Of a stretch of 64,000 nt of DNA, positions 26,563 to 40,800 are shown piece after piece. The stretch is from Camarhynchus parvulus. Taxonomy: Eukaryota > Chordata > Aves > Passeriformes > Thraupidae. The stretch spans positions 84,898,546 to 84,962,545 of the forward strand of contig NC_044573.1 in the NCBI RefSeq assembly GCF_901933205.1. The letters run 5' to 3'. Below the pieces are notes generated by a model that ran no database searches, was not told the origin of the DNA, and worked only from the letters and a program-made list of their open reading frames with translations. Each line of letters opens with the position of its first letter. Within the stretch, counting starts at the first letter, position 1. A program made the translations under genes and the position numbers.

Positions 26563-29500
26563 AGCACAAACATTTAATGAATTTCCATAACAGGTCTCTG
26601 GGTTAGGAAATTAAGAAAGAAAATTGTACCCTAATTTTCAGCTGACAGCTATCTTCCATTTTGCACTCCTCTCCTGTAGATACAGATCCAAACAAGAACA
26701 TTCAAGGATCATCACTCACTAACTGACAAAATAGGAGGAGTTAGTTTTCCACGGTGTAAAGTATGATAATTGCAGCAAACAAATGAAGACAATGTCTATG
26801 CCTATTTGTATACATAGCCTCTCTGTATTATTTATATTCTATATGTAAATATTTATATTTAATATAGATATATTAAAAAAGAATATTAGAGGTTTATTAC
26901 CTCCAACTCATTGTCACACCAGGATGGCCAAGGCCATATCAGGTATTAATGGAGAGCAATTAATGAGCTCCTTTAGCTGTAAGTAAATGTGTAGCTTTGC
27001 AAACTGTGTTAGAGGGTTGGAGACAGAAACATGCATACTGTGGCTTCAGTTTCCCAGACATGAGATGCTCTGACAAGCAGCTGCCACCTAAAAGCAGTGT
27101 GATGTTATTTTCTGTTCTTCCTTCTCCTGCATTTCCTACTCCCTCCTTAATCCTTTGCTTCCGTATTGCCCTTCTTTACATGCATCAACTTGGATTCTTG
27201 CTGGAATTTCTGTGATCTTATTTAAAGACTATAATGGAAGAAAATTATCCTCTCCTCCGCAGTCCCTCCAGGTGAGACATCAGTGTGCCACTTTTGCGAA
27301 TTAAATTGCTCATGGAAGAGAGAAACAAATCAGAGCTGGCACGAATTCAGTGTCAGGAGCACAGGAAAAGCAAAGTGAAAGGGAGCTGGAGGTCACGACT
27401 TGGGGAAAGGAAGAATTTATAGATTTGTATAAATTAGGGAACAACAAAATATAAGAAGGGATAAATAGGCTAACAGCTTAGACTATTTACAATAGCAATG
27501 AAGTGAAACAATACTTATTATGCTTGATAAGTGAGAGCAGGTTATCTCCTAAACTAGAACTATCAGTTAAACATGAAAAGTGTAAATCCTCTCTTCTTTA
27601 TGTAGTATTTGAAAAAAAAGACTATTTGTAACAGCTAACATAATTTACAAGAAAAGAGTTCAGAAGTGGGGAGATGTAGAGAGGCAGTGTGAGGTGCTTC
27701 TTATTTAAAGTAATTAGAGCCAGCATGATTTTTCTGTGCCTACTTCCTTAACCATGAGTTGTTATACTGGAAGCTGCAAATAAATACCTCTATTTGCATT
27801 GTACCTTATTACCACTTCAGAAAAAAAATGAATTCAAATCAATGGATATGGTTTTGGGTGAGCTTTTTTTCACCCTATCTTAAAGACATAGGAAGACCTT
27901 AGCAAATCTTAGCTTGCTAAGTAGCCCTAGAAGCTCTCCTGAAAATTGTTCAGAAGAACTGGATGTGTTCCTAGAAAGCTCAATGAGACTGACAGAGCTG
28001 TTTCCTGAGGTGAGTCAGGAAAACTAATGACTAGTAGTAATACAGAAGGCACTCGCTGTAAAGGAAAAAAAAATGACAAACATCTGAAGTCCTGATGGAC
28101 CACAAGGAGCTTGCCAGAGAATTTTATATCAAATACTTATGTCAGTCTAAGAAAACAGTTCAAATGAAACACAGAATTGATGAGTGTTAAAAGGATGCAA
28201 GAAAGGAAAGCACAGATGAGTAAGGGAATAAGTCCAAGAATAAGGTTTCACCATGGCACTATCAATTTCAGTGATTCAGATACTTTCACCTGAGTAGTCT
28301 AAAAATGCAATATTTTTTTTATTTTCTGTTATCCTTCACATTGAGAGTAGAAGGTTTAACCATTAATAAATGAAAGCATGCAATGAAAGTTCCTCTTTGA
28401 AATGAAATAACCCAACATTAAATAAAATATGATGTTCCATAATTGTTTTATGTGGCATTACTGAGTAGTTATTACATTCATTAAGCTCATTACTAGCTTC
28501 ATTGTATTATTAAGAAACACTGTCCAGTAAATATTTTAAATGTATGTTTCATATGGAATGATTCTTAACGAAAGAAAAATAAGACTACTTTGCCTGTGAT
28601 GATGAATTTTGAAAATTTTATTATCTTTATTGGTCATTATAGAACATTTTGAATCTGACAAAATATTGCATACTCATTTTGCTCCCTTCTCATGGCACTT
28701 AGTTACATTGGAACGGGCTGACAACTTACTTAAAACTAAATTAGGATAACAATATAAAATTCTTTAAGGCCATATATTTTCTTTTTCTCTTAAGTTAATA
28801 TAGCTTTAAGTGATAAGGCCACAACCATGCAGGTAAAAATGCAAATGTAAGCAGAAATTTTATATATTTTCCAAAAATATACTCAAATTATACCATCCCA
28901 AGATATAGCTTACGTTTCTCATGTTGTCTTAGTAGTCTACATGTATGCTTAAAAGCCCTTTGGCACAGTAAAATGAGGAGATAAGGCTTCAACTTATCTA
29001 ATTTCAGTTGTTGGCAGTGAATGGTATCCATCTGTGAGAAGTTCTTTTTATAGACAATGGAGAGGAGTAAGTATTTTGGAGTATATATCATCTGAGGTAT
29101 TTTAGACTTCCACATTAGTTTGAAATTAATCTCACCTTGGAATGCAAGAGCAACGGTGAAGAGATCAGTAAGTATCTAAACCTGAGCATCATCCAAGGCA
29201 AATAAATGGTATTGTGATTCAGCTTATGGAACATGACATAACTCAAAAGGCAATTTTTTATCCAAAGGCAGATTTTGTGCACAAAAATACCCAGCATCTT
29301 GTGTGTATTTTGACATACTTCACACTGCATGTGATAGTTGCACATACTTTGAGTTTGGCTAGAGGTTAAAGCCAAAGGCAAGAGCTTTTTATATTTTGTA
29401 AGTGGTGTTTGGAAAAGAGTTTTATTAAGAACATCTCTTTGTTGATTCAACGGTGATAGCAAATACTTTTCTTGATTACTGTTGTAATATTTAACAAACA

Positions 29501-30341
29501 TCATAAGGACAATATTCCATCGCACTCTGAATATTGTTCCTTTGGAAGATTATTACCGCTCTCACTCTGATGAATAAAAGAACAATAATTCCTTATACGT
29601 TAGGATTCTTTCTGATATATGGCTTTCATTGTCCAGTAAAACTGGAACATTAAGTTCTAGGACACCACAATCAATTAGATTTCATTGTTTAATACAGTGA
29701 TATTCCACCCAGGCCCTGATTTCTACAAGCCACTTTTCTGTAGCGTTCAAGGAGTTCTATATCCATAGCCAGACAAGATATGCTGTAGGGTCCTGAGGTT
29801 AAAATGGTAGCTATCATGAAGGGAAACAACTATTTAAAACAAGCTCACAATTGAACAAATATGAAACTAAATTGAAAGCATTTTAAGCACTACAAAGATA
29901 AAGTAATTGAGTACTTCAGAGATAAAAATTCTGCTTTAAAAGTTGTTCCATAGCTGAGTGTTATTATTAATAGCTGAAATGAAAAAATGTAGGTCTTATA
30001 GCACATACAGAATTCTGTTTTGAGAATTGCTGTTATAGTGTTTTTACTGCAATTATTCACACAGGCATTTTTACTAATATTCTGAAAACTCCACAGTTTT
30101 TACTGTGTTCCCTGTATTCCCTGTACTGTTTTACTGTATTAATCCCTTAACAAATTCTTTAGTGTCCCATATTGAGAAAACTTCAAATTCTTCAATAAAA
30201 TTCAGAAACTGCTCATCTAAACAGGAGTTTCCAATTTTTAATTTTTTTATTTCTGTGCTGCTTATGCATTAATTGGTGAGAAGGGAAAGAGCCAACCATG
30301 GAAGTGATTTTTCTGAGAGGACCTATTAAGAGTTTCCTCCG

Positions 30342-31796
30342 TGCCTGGCAAAAAAACAATTGCTAGCAGCCTTTGAAGAATAGGCATGCTGATAAGCCAA
30401 TTAAAGAGCTGAACATGCCTTCGTGACATTCACATTTTAAACTGAACAAGCCCGGGAAGCTCTCTCTTCTGGCCTTAAACAGGTAATGAGATGCAGCCCA
30501 GGCCAGGCCCGCTCCGGCCTGGTGGAGGCCAGGCTGGGCCTCAGTGGCTGCTGGGCAGGGGGAGAGGAGGCCATCGACCACTGAGTCCTAGCCTGGCTGC
30601 CAAGATCCAGGCCCTCCTCCAGTGCGACCGCTGAAAAAAATCCAGAGGAGGCTCTGCAGCCCACGCAGAAAGCAGCCCCATGGCTGGAATTGAACGCAGC
30701 TGGAGCCGGAAAACAGCCATGCAACCAGAGCAGCCGCTGCCATTCTAGCCCAGGCCCCCTGAGATTCTGACACAGCCCCCCCAGCACAGCCGGAAAATCC
30801 ATCACCGCGAGTGCTCCGGCCACCACCTGGCAGAAATCACATGGATCGTATGCAAGATCAACTCTTTCAGTGCTGTGAAACCCCCAAAAGAGATGAGACT
30901 TGCAGATGCCAGTCCTCTCTTGAGTGAGAAAAAAGAACAGAGTGAAGACACATAGAGAAATAACAGGAGGGCACCAAGGAAGAAGTCCTGGATTGGGAGG
31001 GGAATGAGGAGATGTCTTAGGCTGAAATTCTTCTAGTAAGGCCATGGTGATGGACCGTAACACAATCGAATATCCCTTTAATTCATGAAAAAAGCATGGG
31101 AGGATGGAGTGTTCAAAATGTAGACATAAGCCAATGCATCCATACTGAGGCAAGCAGATTTGAACTAGCTGTAATTCAAATGAGAAGGTTGAACAGAGAG
31201 AGATAAGAGTGATGAAGACCTTTTGCCTCCAGGGAAAGAAAAAGATCTCTGTTCCCAGAGATGAAGATGATTTCAGGGATGGATAAAGAGAACCTTTGCT
31301 TTTGAACAGCTCATCCTTAAAATAGTACCCCATAAGTTAAACATGGGCATGAACACAGCTGTGAGAAGGCTGGCAAAGATGGGAGGGACTTCATGATTGC
31401 AGATTTCCAGGCAGCTGCTATTCATGGAAATTAAAAACCATGAGAGAACTGCTTCTTATGGAAAAGTCTCCATGGCGTGGTGAGAGAGACCTCTCTCCCT
31501 AAGAGAACTGATGAAAGACTATTCTAAAGTGGTAAACTGACTGAAAATACCAAATTTGTCTCTTTATGTTGTCAGTGAGAAAACAAAAGTTGGGAGGAGG
31601 AGAAGTGTCCTGAAGGTTTATTCTGATTTCTCTTTTTTTTTTTTCTTTTTCTTTTAGTTCTGTAAATAAAGTTTTCTTGTACCTTTCAAATTTTGAGCCT
31701 GGTTTGCTCCTTCTCCTAAGCCTTGTCTCACTGCAGAAAATGAATAAATAATTTTAGTAGGGGCACTGGCATTTGACCAGCACTAGACCCACTACA
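30342..31796 (+). mobile_element. Long avian ERV LTR (about 1.45 kb)
   Basis: Recognisable blocks in order are 'gccaattaaagagctgaaca' (near 30398), the GC-rich 'gcagcccaggccaggcccgc' (near 30492), 'ttctgtaaataaagttttct' with AATAAA (near 31660), 'tttgagcctggtttgctcct' and the terminal 'agacccactaca' ending at 31796. It resembles a long ERVL-type LTR common in songbirds. A T-rich polypyrimidine run precedes AATAAA. No retroviral coding lies on either side, so it is solo. The left edge is approximate and no target-site duplication was found. The longest open frame of the window (298 codons, minus strand, 30437-31333) lies entirely inside it and is not a recognised protein. Confidence 0.78.
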
Positions 31797-32905
31797 ATGG
31801 GTCTTTAACCTTCAGTTATTGTGAATTACTAATAGAGGATTAAGATCTAACAAGATGCAATGCAAAAAGCAGATGTATGAATTAATGGCCAGTAACCATC
31901 AACCTTATTATACCTGTTCTGGAAAAACTCTCTTAAATGATACAAAAACAATATCCAGGGCAGTTTTTTCAGGTACATCAAAGTATTCAATAGGGGATTT
32001 TTAAGTACATCAGGTATCTACTGTATTTCTGTGTTGAGAAAGACTGTTCTGTAGTGCTCTATAATATTTTTTCATTTGTGGTTGCTGCTGTGAGATTTTC
32101 AAAATAAAATAAAATGAATATACAAATATAATTAATTGAAAAATGTTTTTCCATTCCATGCAATTAATTTAATTTCATTCATTTAGTAACTGTTCTCCAT
32201 TATACATTTTATATTGGATGAATTGTTCTGTTTTTTTGTTTTAATGAAAGGCTTCAAATATCTCATTTGGCTGTGTTATAAAATAACTAATGCAAAATAG
32301 AAATCCAGGAGAAAAAAAACTGATTTAAAGTATCATTGGAAGTACTATTTCATTATTTCTTTTCCTTAGACTTTCATTTGCAGAAATTACATTGTCTGTT
32401 CTGACTAAGAAAAACCTCCACAGATTTCGGTATTTAAAACCTCAGTCCAAATGTGGGGATGTTTAGCAATAGTCTCTAAAAGATGACTTGAGAATATTTT
32501 TAAGAGCTTCTTTACACTGTGCCTTTCTGCAGTGACTATTGGGAATGAGTTTAGGATCAATCTATCTGACATGTTAGATAATAACAATTAAGGAAAATAA
32601 TTGTTTTTTTATCTTCTTTTATGATTCTCTATTATTAATCTCTTAGACCATAAATCAATGAAATCCTGTTATCTTACAATAGATTTAAACTATATCTGGT
32701 AAAAGAAAAAACACATTGGTTCTCAGTTGCAGACTGGAGGGAAAAGGAGCTACTAATAGACAGAATTGCAGGTCTTCCAGGGATAAATCTGTACACAGCT
32801 TTAGTTTCTTGGAAACAAAACGAAACAAAAAAATCCCCAGAAAACTACCAGCATCAGGAAGGAAAAAAAAAATCTTCATGCATTTCCTTTTAAAAACTTT
32901 ATCAG

Positions 32906-33350
32906 ACTTCAACCAGACCTGGGCCCCCTGGCATAAGAAAGACATAGACCTGTTAGAGTGGCCATGAACAGGGAGCACCTGACCTCTGAAGACAGCTGAG
33001 AGAGCTGGGCTTGTTCAGCCTGGAGGACAGAAGGCCCCTAAACACTTTGAAGAGGGTCTAAGAAAGATGAGGTCAAACTTTTTTGCCAGGCCTATTGCAA
33101 TTGGACAAGGGATAATGGTTTTAAGGTGAAGGAGGGTTGATTTAGATTAGATACAAGAAGTTTTTTAAAATAAGGGTAGTAAAGCACTGAGACAGGTGTG
33201 CAGAGAAGTGGTGAATGCCCCATTCCTGGAAACATTCAAGATAAAATTGGATGGGACTTTGAGCAACCTAATCAAGTTGAAGATGTTCCTGCTCATCGTG
33301 GAGGACACAAGATGTCCTTTGAAGGTCCCTTCCAACTCAAACTACTGTAT
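32906..33350 (+). mobile_element. CR1 LINE, 3' end, about 445 bp
   Basis: Successive blocks match the 3' part of CR1: 'cctgggccccctggcataag', 'gctgagagagctgggcttgt', 'cagcctggaggacag', 'gaatgccccattcctggaaa' and the terminal 'gaaggtcccttccaactcaa'. It is diverged with small indels and is antisense to CSMD1. An A/C-rich low-complexity tail follows at 33350-33400. Confidence 0.9.
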
Positions 33351-34805
33351 TTGAAAAAAACCAACTAACAAACATACAAAGAAAAAAAAAAAACAAACTC
33401 AAACTCTAAATATCATATATTGAAACTGAATTTAATTGGTGCATCCATTCAATATTTACCTATTTTAGCTCTCCATTATCTGATAATCATGTCATTTATC
33501 TTTTAACTCTTTTATTTTTGAAACTTTCTGCGTGAAATATTATTAATCTTCCTTTATATGACTGAAATAGAACTAGTAGAAATGACTCTATCAAAAATGA
33601 CTCCCAGATGCTACTTCAGAAAAATCAAGTTACTTTTGGAACATAATATACTATATTACTATTGAAGACATCTATATTTAAGAAAAAATAGTGACCATTA
33701 AAAAAGAAATGATATCTAAATTCATTCTGTTCTTGATAGAACTACTGCAACAATTAACATTGTATTTCCAGGTACATTCTATGTTTAATATGTCAGTGTT
33801 AATAAACAGCACAGCCTGTATCTGACTGAAAAGACCAGGCAATCTCAGATCAGTTTTATGGAGTGATTATTACCAAATTAGGATGCAGGTCTGAAAATCC
33901 CTGATCTATACTGAATTCCTGATGAATTCCTCATGCAGTGAGCTTGCAATATTAGCTCCATCTGGCATTAGGAGTTTCTTTGCATCCATAAAAAAGAGTA
34001 TTAAATGTTTCTGTCTGAGAATACTGAAAATACAAGTATTTTTGTGTTATAAGTTTTAAGGTTTAATCTGCTTACTGTGTAAAACAATGTGGTTGCTAAG
34101 ATGCTGACAATTAGCATCTTTGAAATTCGTATTGTTTTGTACCTTCATGTGCACATAGTTCTGAATTTGGATAAAGAATTCGAAAATTTGAGTCTGATCA
34201 GCAAATATACTACTCAGATGAAACACTGGCGTGACTGCAGCAAAGCAATGATAATACTGTTAACATTAAAAACAAACAAGTAAACCAACCCACCACGTAG
34301 GTGTAACCCTCACTACATGTCCAAATGATATTATTAGTATTTCTAAAATATAAGTTTTTTCTTGGGATCAAAGCTTTGTGCAGGTCTATCACTTTTTTCC
34401 CTAAGGATGCTAAGCACTGAGTTAGACAAAAAGTGACTGCATTTACTCATTTCAGTGATGGTATGTGTTTCATCGATACTCTCAAGTGGTAAAAGTTAAC
34501 TTTGCTGAGTTTTGTTGATACTTGGATTAGAAAGAGCTGAGGCAAATGTTTACATCCTTACTGTATCTTGCCAAGCAAGTTGACTTATCTGCATTTTTAA
34601 CTCGTTCTCCTCACAATTACCATATTGTTTTGCATTTACAGTTGTATCAAATAAAAACCTCTTTTTGTTTTCTTAAGCTATCCTTGGGTGTCAAAAAGTA
34701 ACTATTTCCACTTGAAACACAAGCTTTGCCCCAATAATAAAGCTAATGGAGAACAACATAATTTTCTAGTAATATATTCCCAGCTGGCTTGGTTTTGGTT
34801 TTGAT

Positions 34806-34828
34806 CTTGTTTGTTTTGTTTTGTTTTC
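34806..34828. repeat. (TTTTG)n microsatellite
   Basis: Short TTTTG/TTTG units within a T-rich context. Confidence 0.8.
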
Positions 34829-37800
34829 CCAGTTTGTACACAGAAATTTAAAATACTGGTTAAAAACAAACAAAAAAAACCCCTTGTTATTCCACCAAAA
34901 ATACCATTTGGTAATTATGAGAAAATAACTGTAAACAGTAAGGATCATACAATCCCTATACTTAATGGGAATTGGCATTTAGGTACTCACCTTCACAAAA
35001 ATTGTCTCCCTTATCTGAAATTATAATACAACGAAAGAAAATTTCTGAGCTGTATCAGCAGTGGAATGTGACAAAGAGTACCTATGACAGTTTGACAGAA
35101 AATGTTGGCTGCACCTTGTTTGGACAATATTTCAGCCTAACAATGAAGAACTTAAATTAAAAAAACAGAACTCCCCAAAACTGATATAAAACTTTTCTAT
35201 TTAATGAAGTGGCTATATTTTACTTTAGAATATTGTTACTGTGTAAAGAAAGTAACAATATGTTTTGTGGGAGTTCAGGATTTACTACTTGGTAGCTTGT
35301 TAAAAAAGAGTAGTATGAGTTGGTTTACTGGTATCTCCCAAATGTCACAGAAGACAAAATAAGCTATAGGACAAGTTTTTGCTCAAATAATACACATTTA
35401 TTCCAAAATTAAATGTCCCCCCTGCTTCTCATCCTTACTTGCACATGGCCTGTTAATGCATGGCCTCAATACCCTGTTAACACAAGGCCTCATAGAGTAT
35501 CAGGCAAGAGATGCATTCTATTTTTGTAGATATGACCCTTCTGAATTATATGACAGTTGTATTTCCAAATAAAAACAAATAAAGAAAGAAAATCCCATGG
35601 CCACAGAAAAGCTTAAATCCCAGAGAAAATTAGAAAAAAACCCCAATGCTTCCTAAGAGATGCTTTTCAAAGAAATGCTATGGGAATTCTGGTTCTAGAC
35701 ATAAAACAGTGTTATTTTCAGGTGATCTATTGCTCATGCCAATATAAAATTATTTGCCATGTTGGTTCTCTTGGGTGAGACCTCAGGAGGGAGAGAGAAA
35801 AATCTCACCAAATTGTAATCAGAGTGCAACCACACAATAGCTGTTTACAATAACATATATACTGGAAGCCAGGTGAATGTCTACTTATTTTAAATTTGAA
35901 CACAAGATGTGTTCAATTTCCTTATTGCTTAATGATATCCCCGTTGTGAGCTAGTGTCTTGCCTCAGTAACATTATGCAGATACACTACTTCCACCAGGA
36001 GGCAAGTTACTTCTGTGTTCTCTTTCAATAGTAAATGTTTATTTTTTCAATTTATCCAAATGTACTTCTGTTCCTTTAGTCGTGGATTTTGATAAGCAAT
36101 ATTTCCTGAATTAAGCCTTCTTCCAAGCCATTTTAGGGGTATTTTAGGGTTCCCAGTGAAAGTAACAATGTTTTGCTTATCTCTTTCTAACAGCCAGATG
36201 TCCTCTGGCAAGAAAAAAAGTGCTACCAACAATGAACATCATGACATAGGTATTTTAAATGGGGCTAAGAGGCAAAGCCTTTAAAGCCAGCACACTGAAT
36301 AGCACAACTAGATAGCAAGCCAGCTATTTTTAATTGCTGACATGATGAGTAAATTACTGTTCCACCAAATTTTCATGTATTTTGAAGCTAAGCTCCACAT
36401 ACTGCTTTTCAAGGTACACTGCATACACTGGACATGCTACACTCAGAGAACTTACTTTACTGCTACAATTAAACATAACTAATTATAAGACAAAATACAG
36501 AATTATAAAAATAATACTTAAATTGCAGAAGAGCCAGAAATATATTATTATTTTAAAAATTCATGGTGTATAGATAGTGTTTTTAGAACAGTTTTTTCTT
36601 TATTGAACTGTCTTGACTCAATATAAATAATTTAGAATATATATTTTGAAGAATCTGGATACGAGATATCTTTTGTGCAGAGCTATCCTTTACTCTGAAG
36701 CAGGTTGCATCCACTCCATTCTCAAGATTTTAAGTTTGTGTATTATTAGTTCACTCCCAATCCAAAGCTTAACTGCATAGCAGTTTTGCTACTGTGTCTC
36801 CTAAAAAAAAGTTTTTTCAAAGGAGTCCATAACTTTTATAAAATGTCAATAAATCTTGATTAAATAACATCCACAGACTGTTTCAAAAGTTCCAGCAGCA
36901 CGTAAAAGTACATTACAGCATATGTTGCTGCTGTTGTTTCCTTATCACTGCTGAAATTTTAAGTTAGATATTCTATTGCCCCTCAGTGTCTGTCTTCTTC
37001 ACCAAACACCTCATTTTCATCAGTGTAGTTTCACATATTTTGCTACCTCTTCATAGCAGAAAAAACATATATTATCTATTGCTTTTCCCTTCCTGCCACC
37101 CTGAATATTTCATTAAAATTCCTTGCACTTAAATCAGGTTCAGTTTCTAGATTAACCAACAACAGCAGCCTCAAATTGTCTGCAGTTATGCAAATAGAGT
37201 GCTAAGTTTACAGAAAGCTTTAATAGACAGGTCAGCTAAGGAGACAAGGGAACAGTGGGACAGTCTATTAAAGTTAATTGGCTTGTTAAAGTAATTACTT
37301 TACACATTGGGCACAATGCTATCATGAACTTATTCTGATTTATTTTTCATTTATTCCTTCCATGGGAAATTTTTCTTTCTCCTGTGAAAGCTGAACTACC
37401 CTCCAGCATGAAGAGAAGAAAGCACCCTTAATTCCTTTCAAAGACAAAATGTGGTATTTTTAACTTTCTTTTCCCTAAAAGATTGAAGTAATTTTTGACA
37501 CAGCAATTCCATGTGGGTCATTAGGCTGTTGTTCAATTCAAGTCTAGAGAAACCTGCTTGTCTCATGAAAACTATTTCACCACAAATAACAACATTCCAA
37601 TTTCTGTCTTCTGTGGAGTCAAGCTGGCATTGCTACTGCACCAGAAATGCTGATCAAAATGCACATGGTACATTTTGTGGTCTATAGTGTATATCACAGA
37701 TAGAAGGCAGTAGCTGAGAGTAATGGTAATTAGTGTTTCAATAGGGCTTTCAAGAATCCTAAAAGTTAGGAAGGCATTCAAAACCTCCAGACAACAAAAA

Positions 37801-40800
37801 AAAATCTCATAAAGACATTCAGGTCTGAAAACACTGAGACAAAGTGAGAAAGATAAATCTTTATGTAATTCTTGCAATTTCTTTTTCCTTTTTATGAAGG
37901 AATTCAACCTGACCTGATTGACCTTGGGATCAAGACTGGAGAGGATTCTTAAATTTATGTGGAAAGAATTGATTGGTAAGTAGGGAAGGAATTAAAATCT
38001 GCCAAAAAACCCACCAAAACCCCATAAAAATTCATTTCCATAACTTTACAGTAGCATAAACAATGACAAAAGCTACAAAATCAATGAAAGGACACAAGAA
38101 ATAAAATCCCCTGAGTATGAGAACATTGCTATCCAGGAGCTGATAAAAAAGCAATTAAACAAAAGGTATAAGAAGTATTCAGGAACACAAGATAGTCACC
38201 ACACACACCTTTGAAACAACAGTAAAAGAATATTTTTCAATAAGAGCCACTTTAGGATAGGTCATAACATCAGCAAACAGCAATTAAATATATACATGCT
38301 AATAGACAACCATAACAATGAAATTAATAATCAGTTCCAGAAGTACAGGAACTTATAGACTACAAGGCTAAACTCCTGGAGCTCTGTGCTGCAAACATGT
38401 CTAAATCCACAGACATTTTCTATTGACAGAATATTCTCCTGACAAATACATAAACACAAAACAGTGAAAAAATATGAAAGATTGGTGATTCATGCATTAG
38501 GAAATTGACAGGTTTAGGTCTTTAATAATTAGGGGTTCCTTCTCTAATACCATCATTAGTTATAGGAACAAAGAACTATGACTAAACTCTACAGATTATT
38601 TACTGAAAAAATTTTGCTACAAGAATAGTTATCTTGAAGGAAGTCTGAATGGCAATGTCCATTCACCATATATTTTCAAGAAAGAATTTGTTAGATTTTA
38701 TCAGGATTCAGTGCAGGATATTTCAAAATATTATGAGATGAGAGTAAAATGAGATGACACTGGAATTTAACAAGCCAAAATAAAAGCTGCTAGGTTTCAA
38801 TCTTTAAATCATCACTGTCAAACAGATACATTTTAACTCTTTTTGCCTTTTCTTTATTATGCTTTTTCCTTTAGAAAGATAGATAAAATGACAACTCTTC
38901 TAACACAACATAACAACAAGAAAACAGAAGAGTTCCTGTCTTGAAAAAATAAATAGTTCAAGAAAAAAAATCCTCAAAATTCTAATCAGACCTTAAAAAT
39001 CTCAGTAGGCAAAATAATGCAAGGAGAAATAACTTTGTATATCTTGACATTAAGCAAGACTAAAGGGAAGTACCACAAATACAGAAGACATCAGCTACTG
39101 AATTTGATGGCCTAAGCAAGATTTTGTTATGAAAAACAATATACAATTTAAAAAACAAACTATGACTTCAACTACAATAATTATAGTCTTTGCATGTGTA
39201 GGTGGAAGCTGGGAATATAATGAGCCAGGACAGTTTGACAGCAAAAGCTTCATGAAAACACTAGGTTGAAAGGAATAAATTTGTAAACAGATTTATTTAT
39301 TCAGAGAAGTCTACAGCTCTTAATCTGTGAAAGTTTTTTAGAAAAGAAGGTTGAATTGTCTATGAGCCCAAGTTAACGATGACTCTAAATCATTTATTCA
39401 TTAGATATGGCAGTACATTACAGGAAGAACCAGCAGCCAACTGGAGAGAAAGCACCCTGTCAAATACTGCTTGTGCCTCTGCTGGGCTGACTGTTGGGAC
39501 TCAGCAATGTTCACTGTGTTCTAAGTAACATCTAAAGGTTCATGAAGGATTTATTCTTTCCCTCAGTTTAATTTTCAGAGCACAAAATGAAGTGCAGAAA
39601 CACTGCTCATTTACTCAACATTCAAATTTTTAGTAATTTTTCTTCACAGTGAAGTTTCAAGTCCCTGCTAAAGGTGGTGAAAGCATCTTGACTTCAACAA
39701 AGACAGCACTACAGAAAACCGTACCAGTTCATGGACACTCCAGTCGCCTGACACTGCTTTATCAACAAGCTATCTTGCTACAAGAGCTATTGTCTTCCAT
39801 ACCACTGAACATTTACTTCCCTACTATTACATGGCTGTCTGATTTTATTTATTTTTTTCAGTGTGAGCAGCTCTTTTCTGAATAAATTAACTATAGATCA
39901 ATTAAACATAATGCAAGTTAGCACTTTGTCTAATTCACTGCAATGCTAAAACTCACAAGTAATGCATTTAGCAATTACTTGAGTCAGAATATTACAGATA
40001 TTTCTTCTGGGAAACAACTATATTCCAATTTTAAGTAAGATCAAGCACTTCAGACTTTATTCTACAGTGGAATATCATTTAAGTTGTTCATTAGATTAAA
40101 GCTTGTGACAGATTATAATGCTACAAGAGGCCTTATGAAGTTTAATTAGCTTCTTTAAGCATGTTTTACAAAACACTGCTGACACAGTAGTAAAGAGTGG
40201 ATTTGTTATCTTTCATGATTGTAAATTACATCCCATAGCTGTTACCAGACTACTAGTCTCTTAACTCAATTTCTGTAGTAATATTAAATTGCAGTGGTAA
40301 TGAGCACTTACAAATACCATTATCAAGTTCACAAATCCTAAAATGCCTTTAATAATTCACTGAGATTGAATTTACACTGGACCATTTCCCAGGTGCTAGG
40401 GATAATGATAAAGCACCTTATATCAACCAACCATTTCAGATGACAAGCAGAGGAATACAGAATGGTGATATATGTGCATGGTGCTTTACACCCAAACCAG
40501 GTTTAATTCCTTCTGGTGATGTCCTTATGGACAGATCAATCTAAAACAAAGTAGTTCCATCAATTGGTATTGCCACAGGACAGTTTCCTCAATAAATGAT
40601 GTTTGCATTGGTACTTCCAGACTGTGCAAGAGACTCTATTAATTTAAAAAAATGTAGTGAAGATTATAAAATTTCTTGCATTACAAATAATCTGAAACAT
40701 TGGAATATCAGCTCCTACACCTGAAAAAAACAGGACTGAAATGTTTATGATTATTTCAGAAAAGCAGCACTCACTAATTAGTTGTTTAACATATGGCCCC

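Noticed and set aside
29115..29525. 136-codon minus-strand open frame
   Set aside because: Composition follows the AT-rich intron, with no domain and no plausible splice borders tied to CSMD1.
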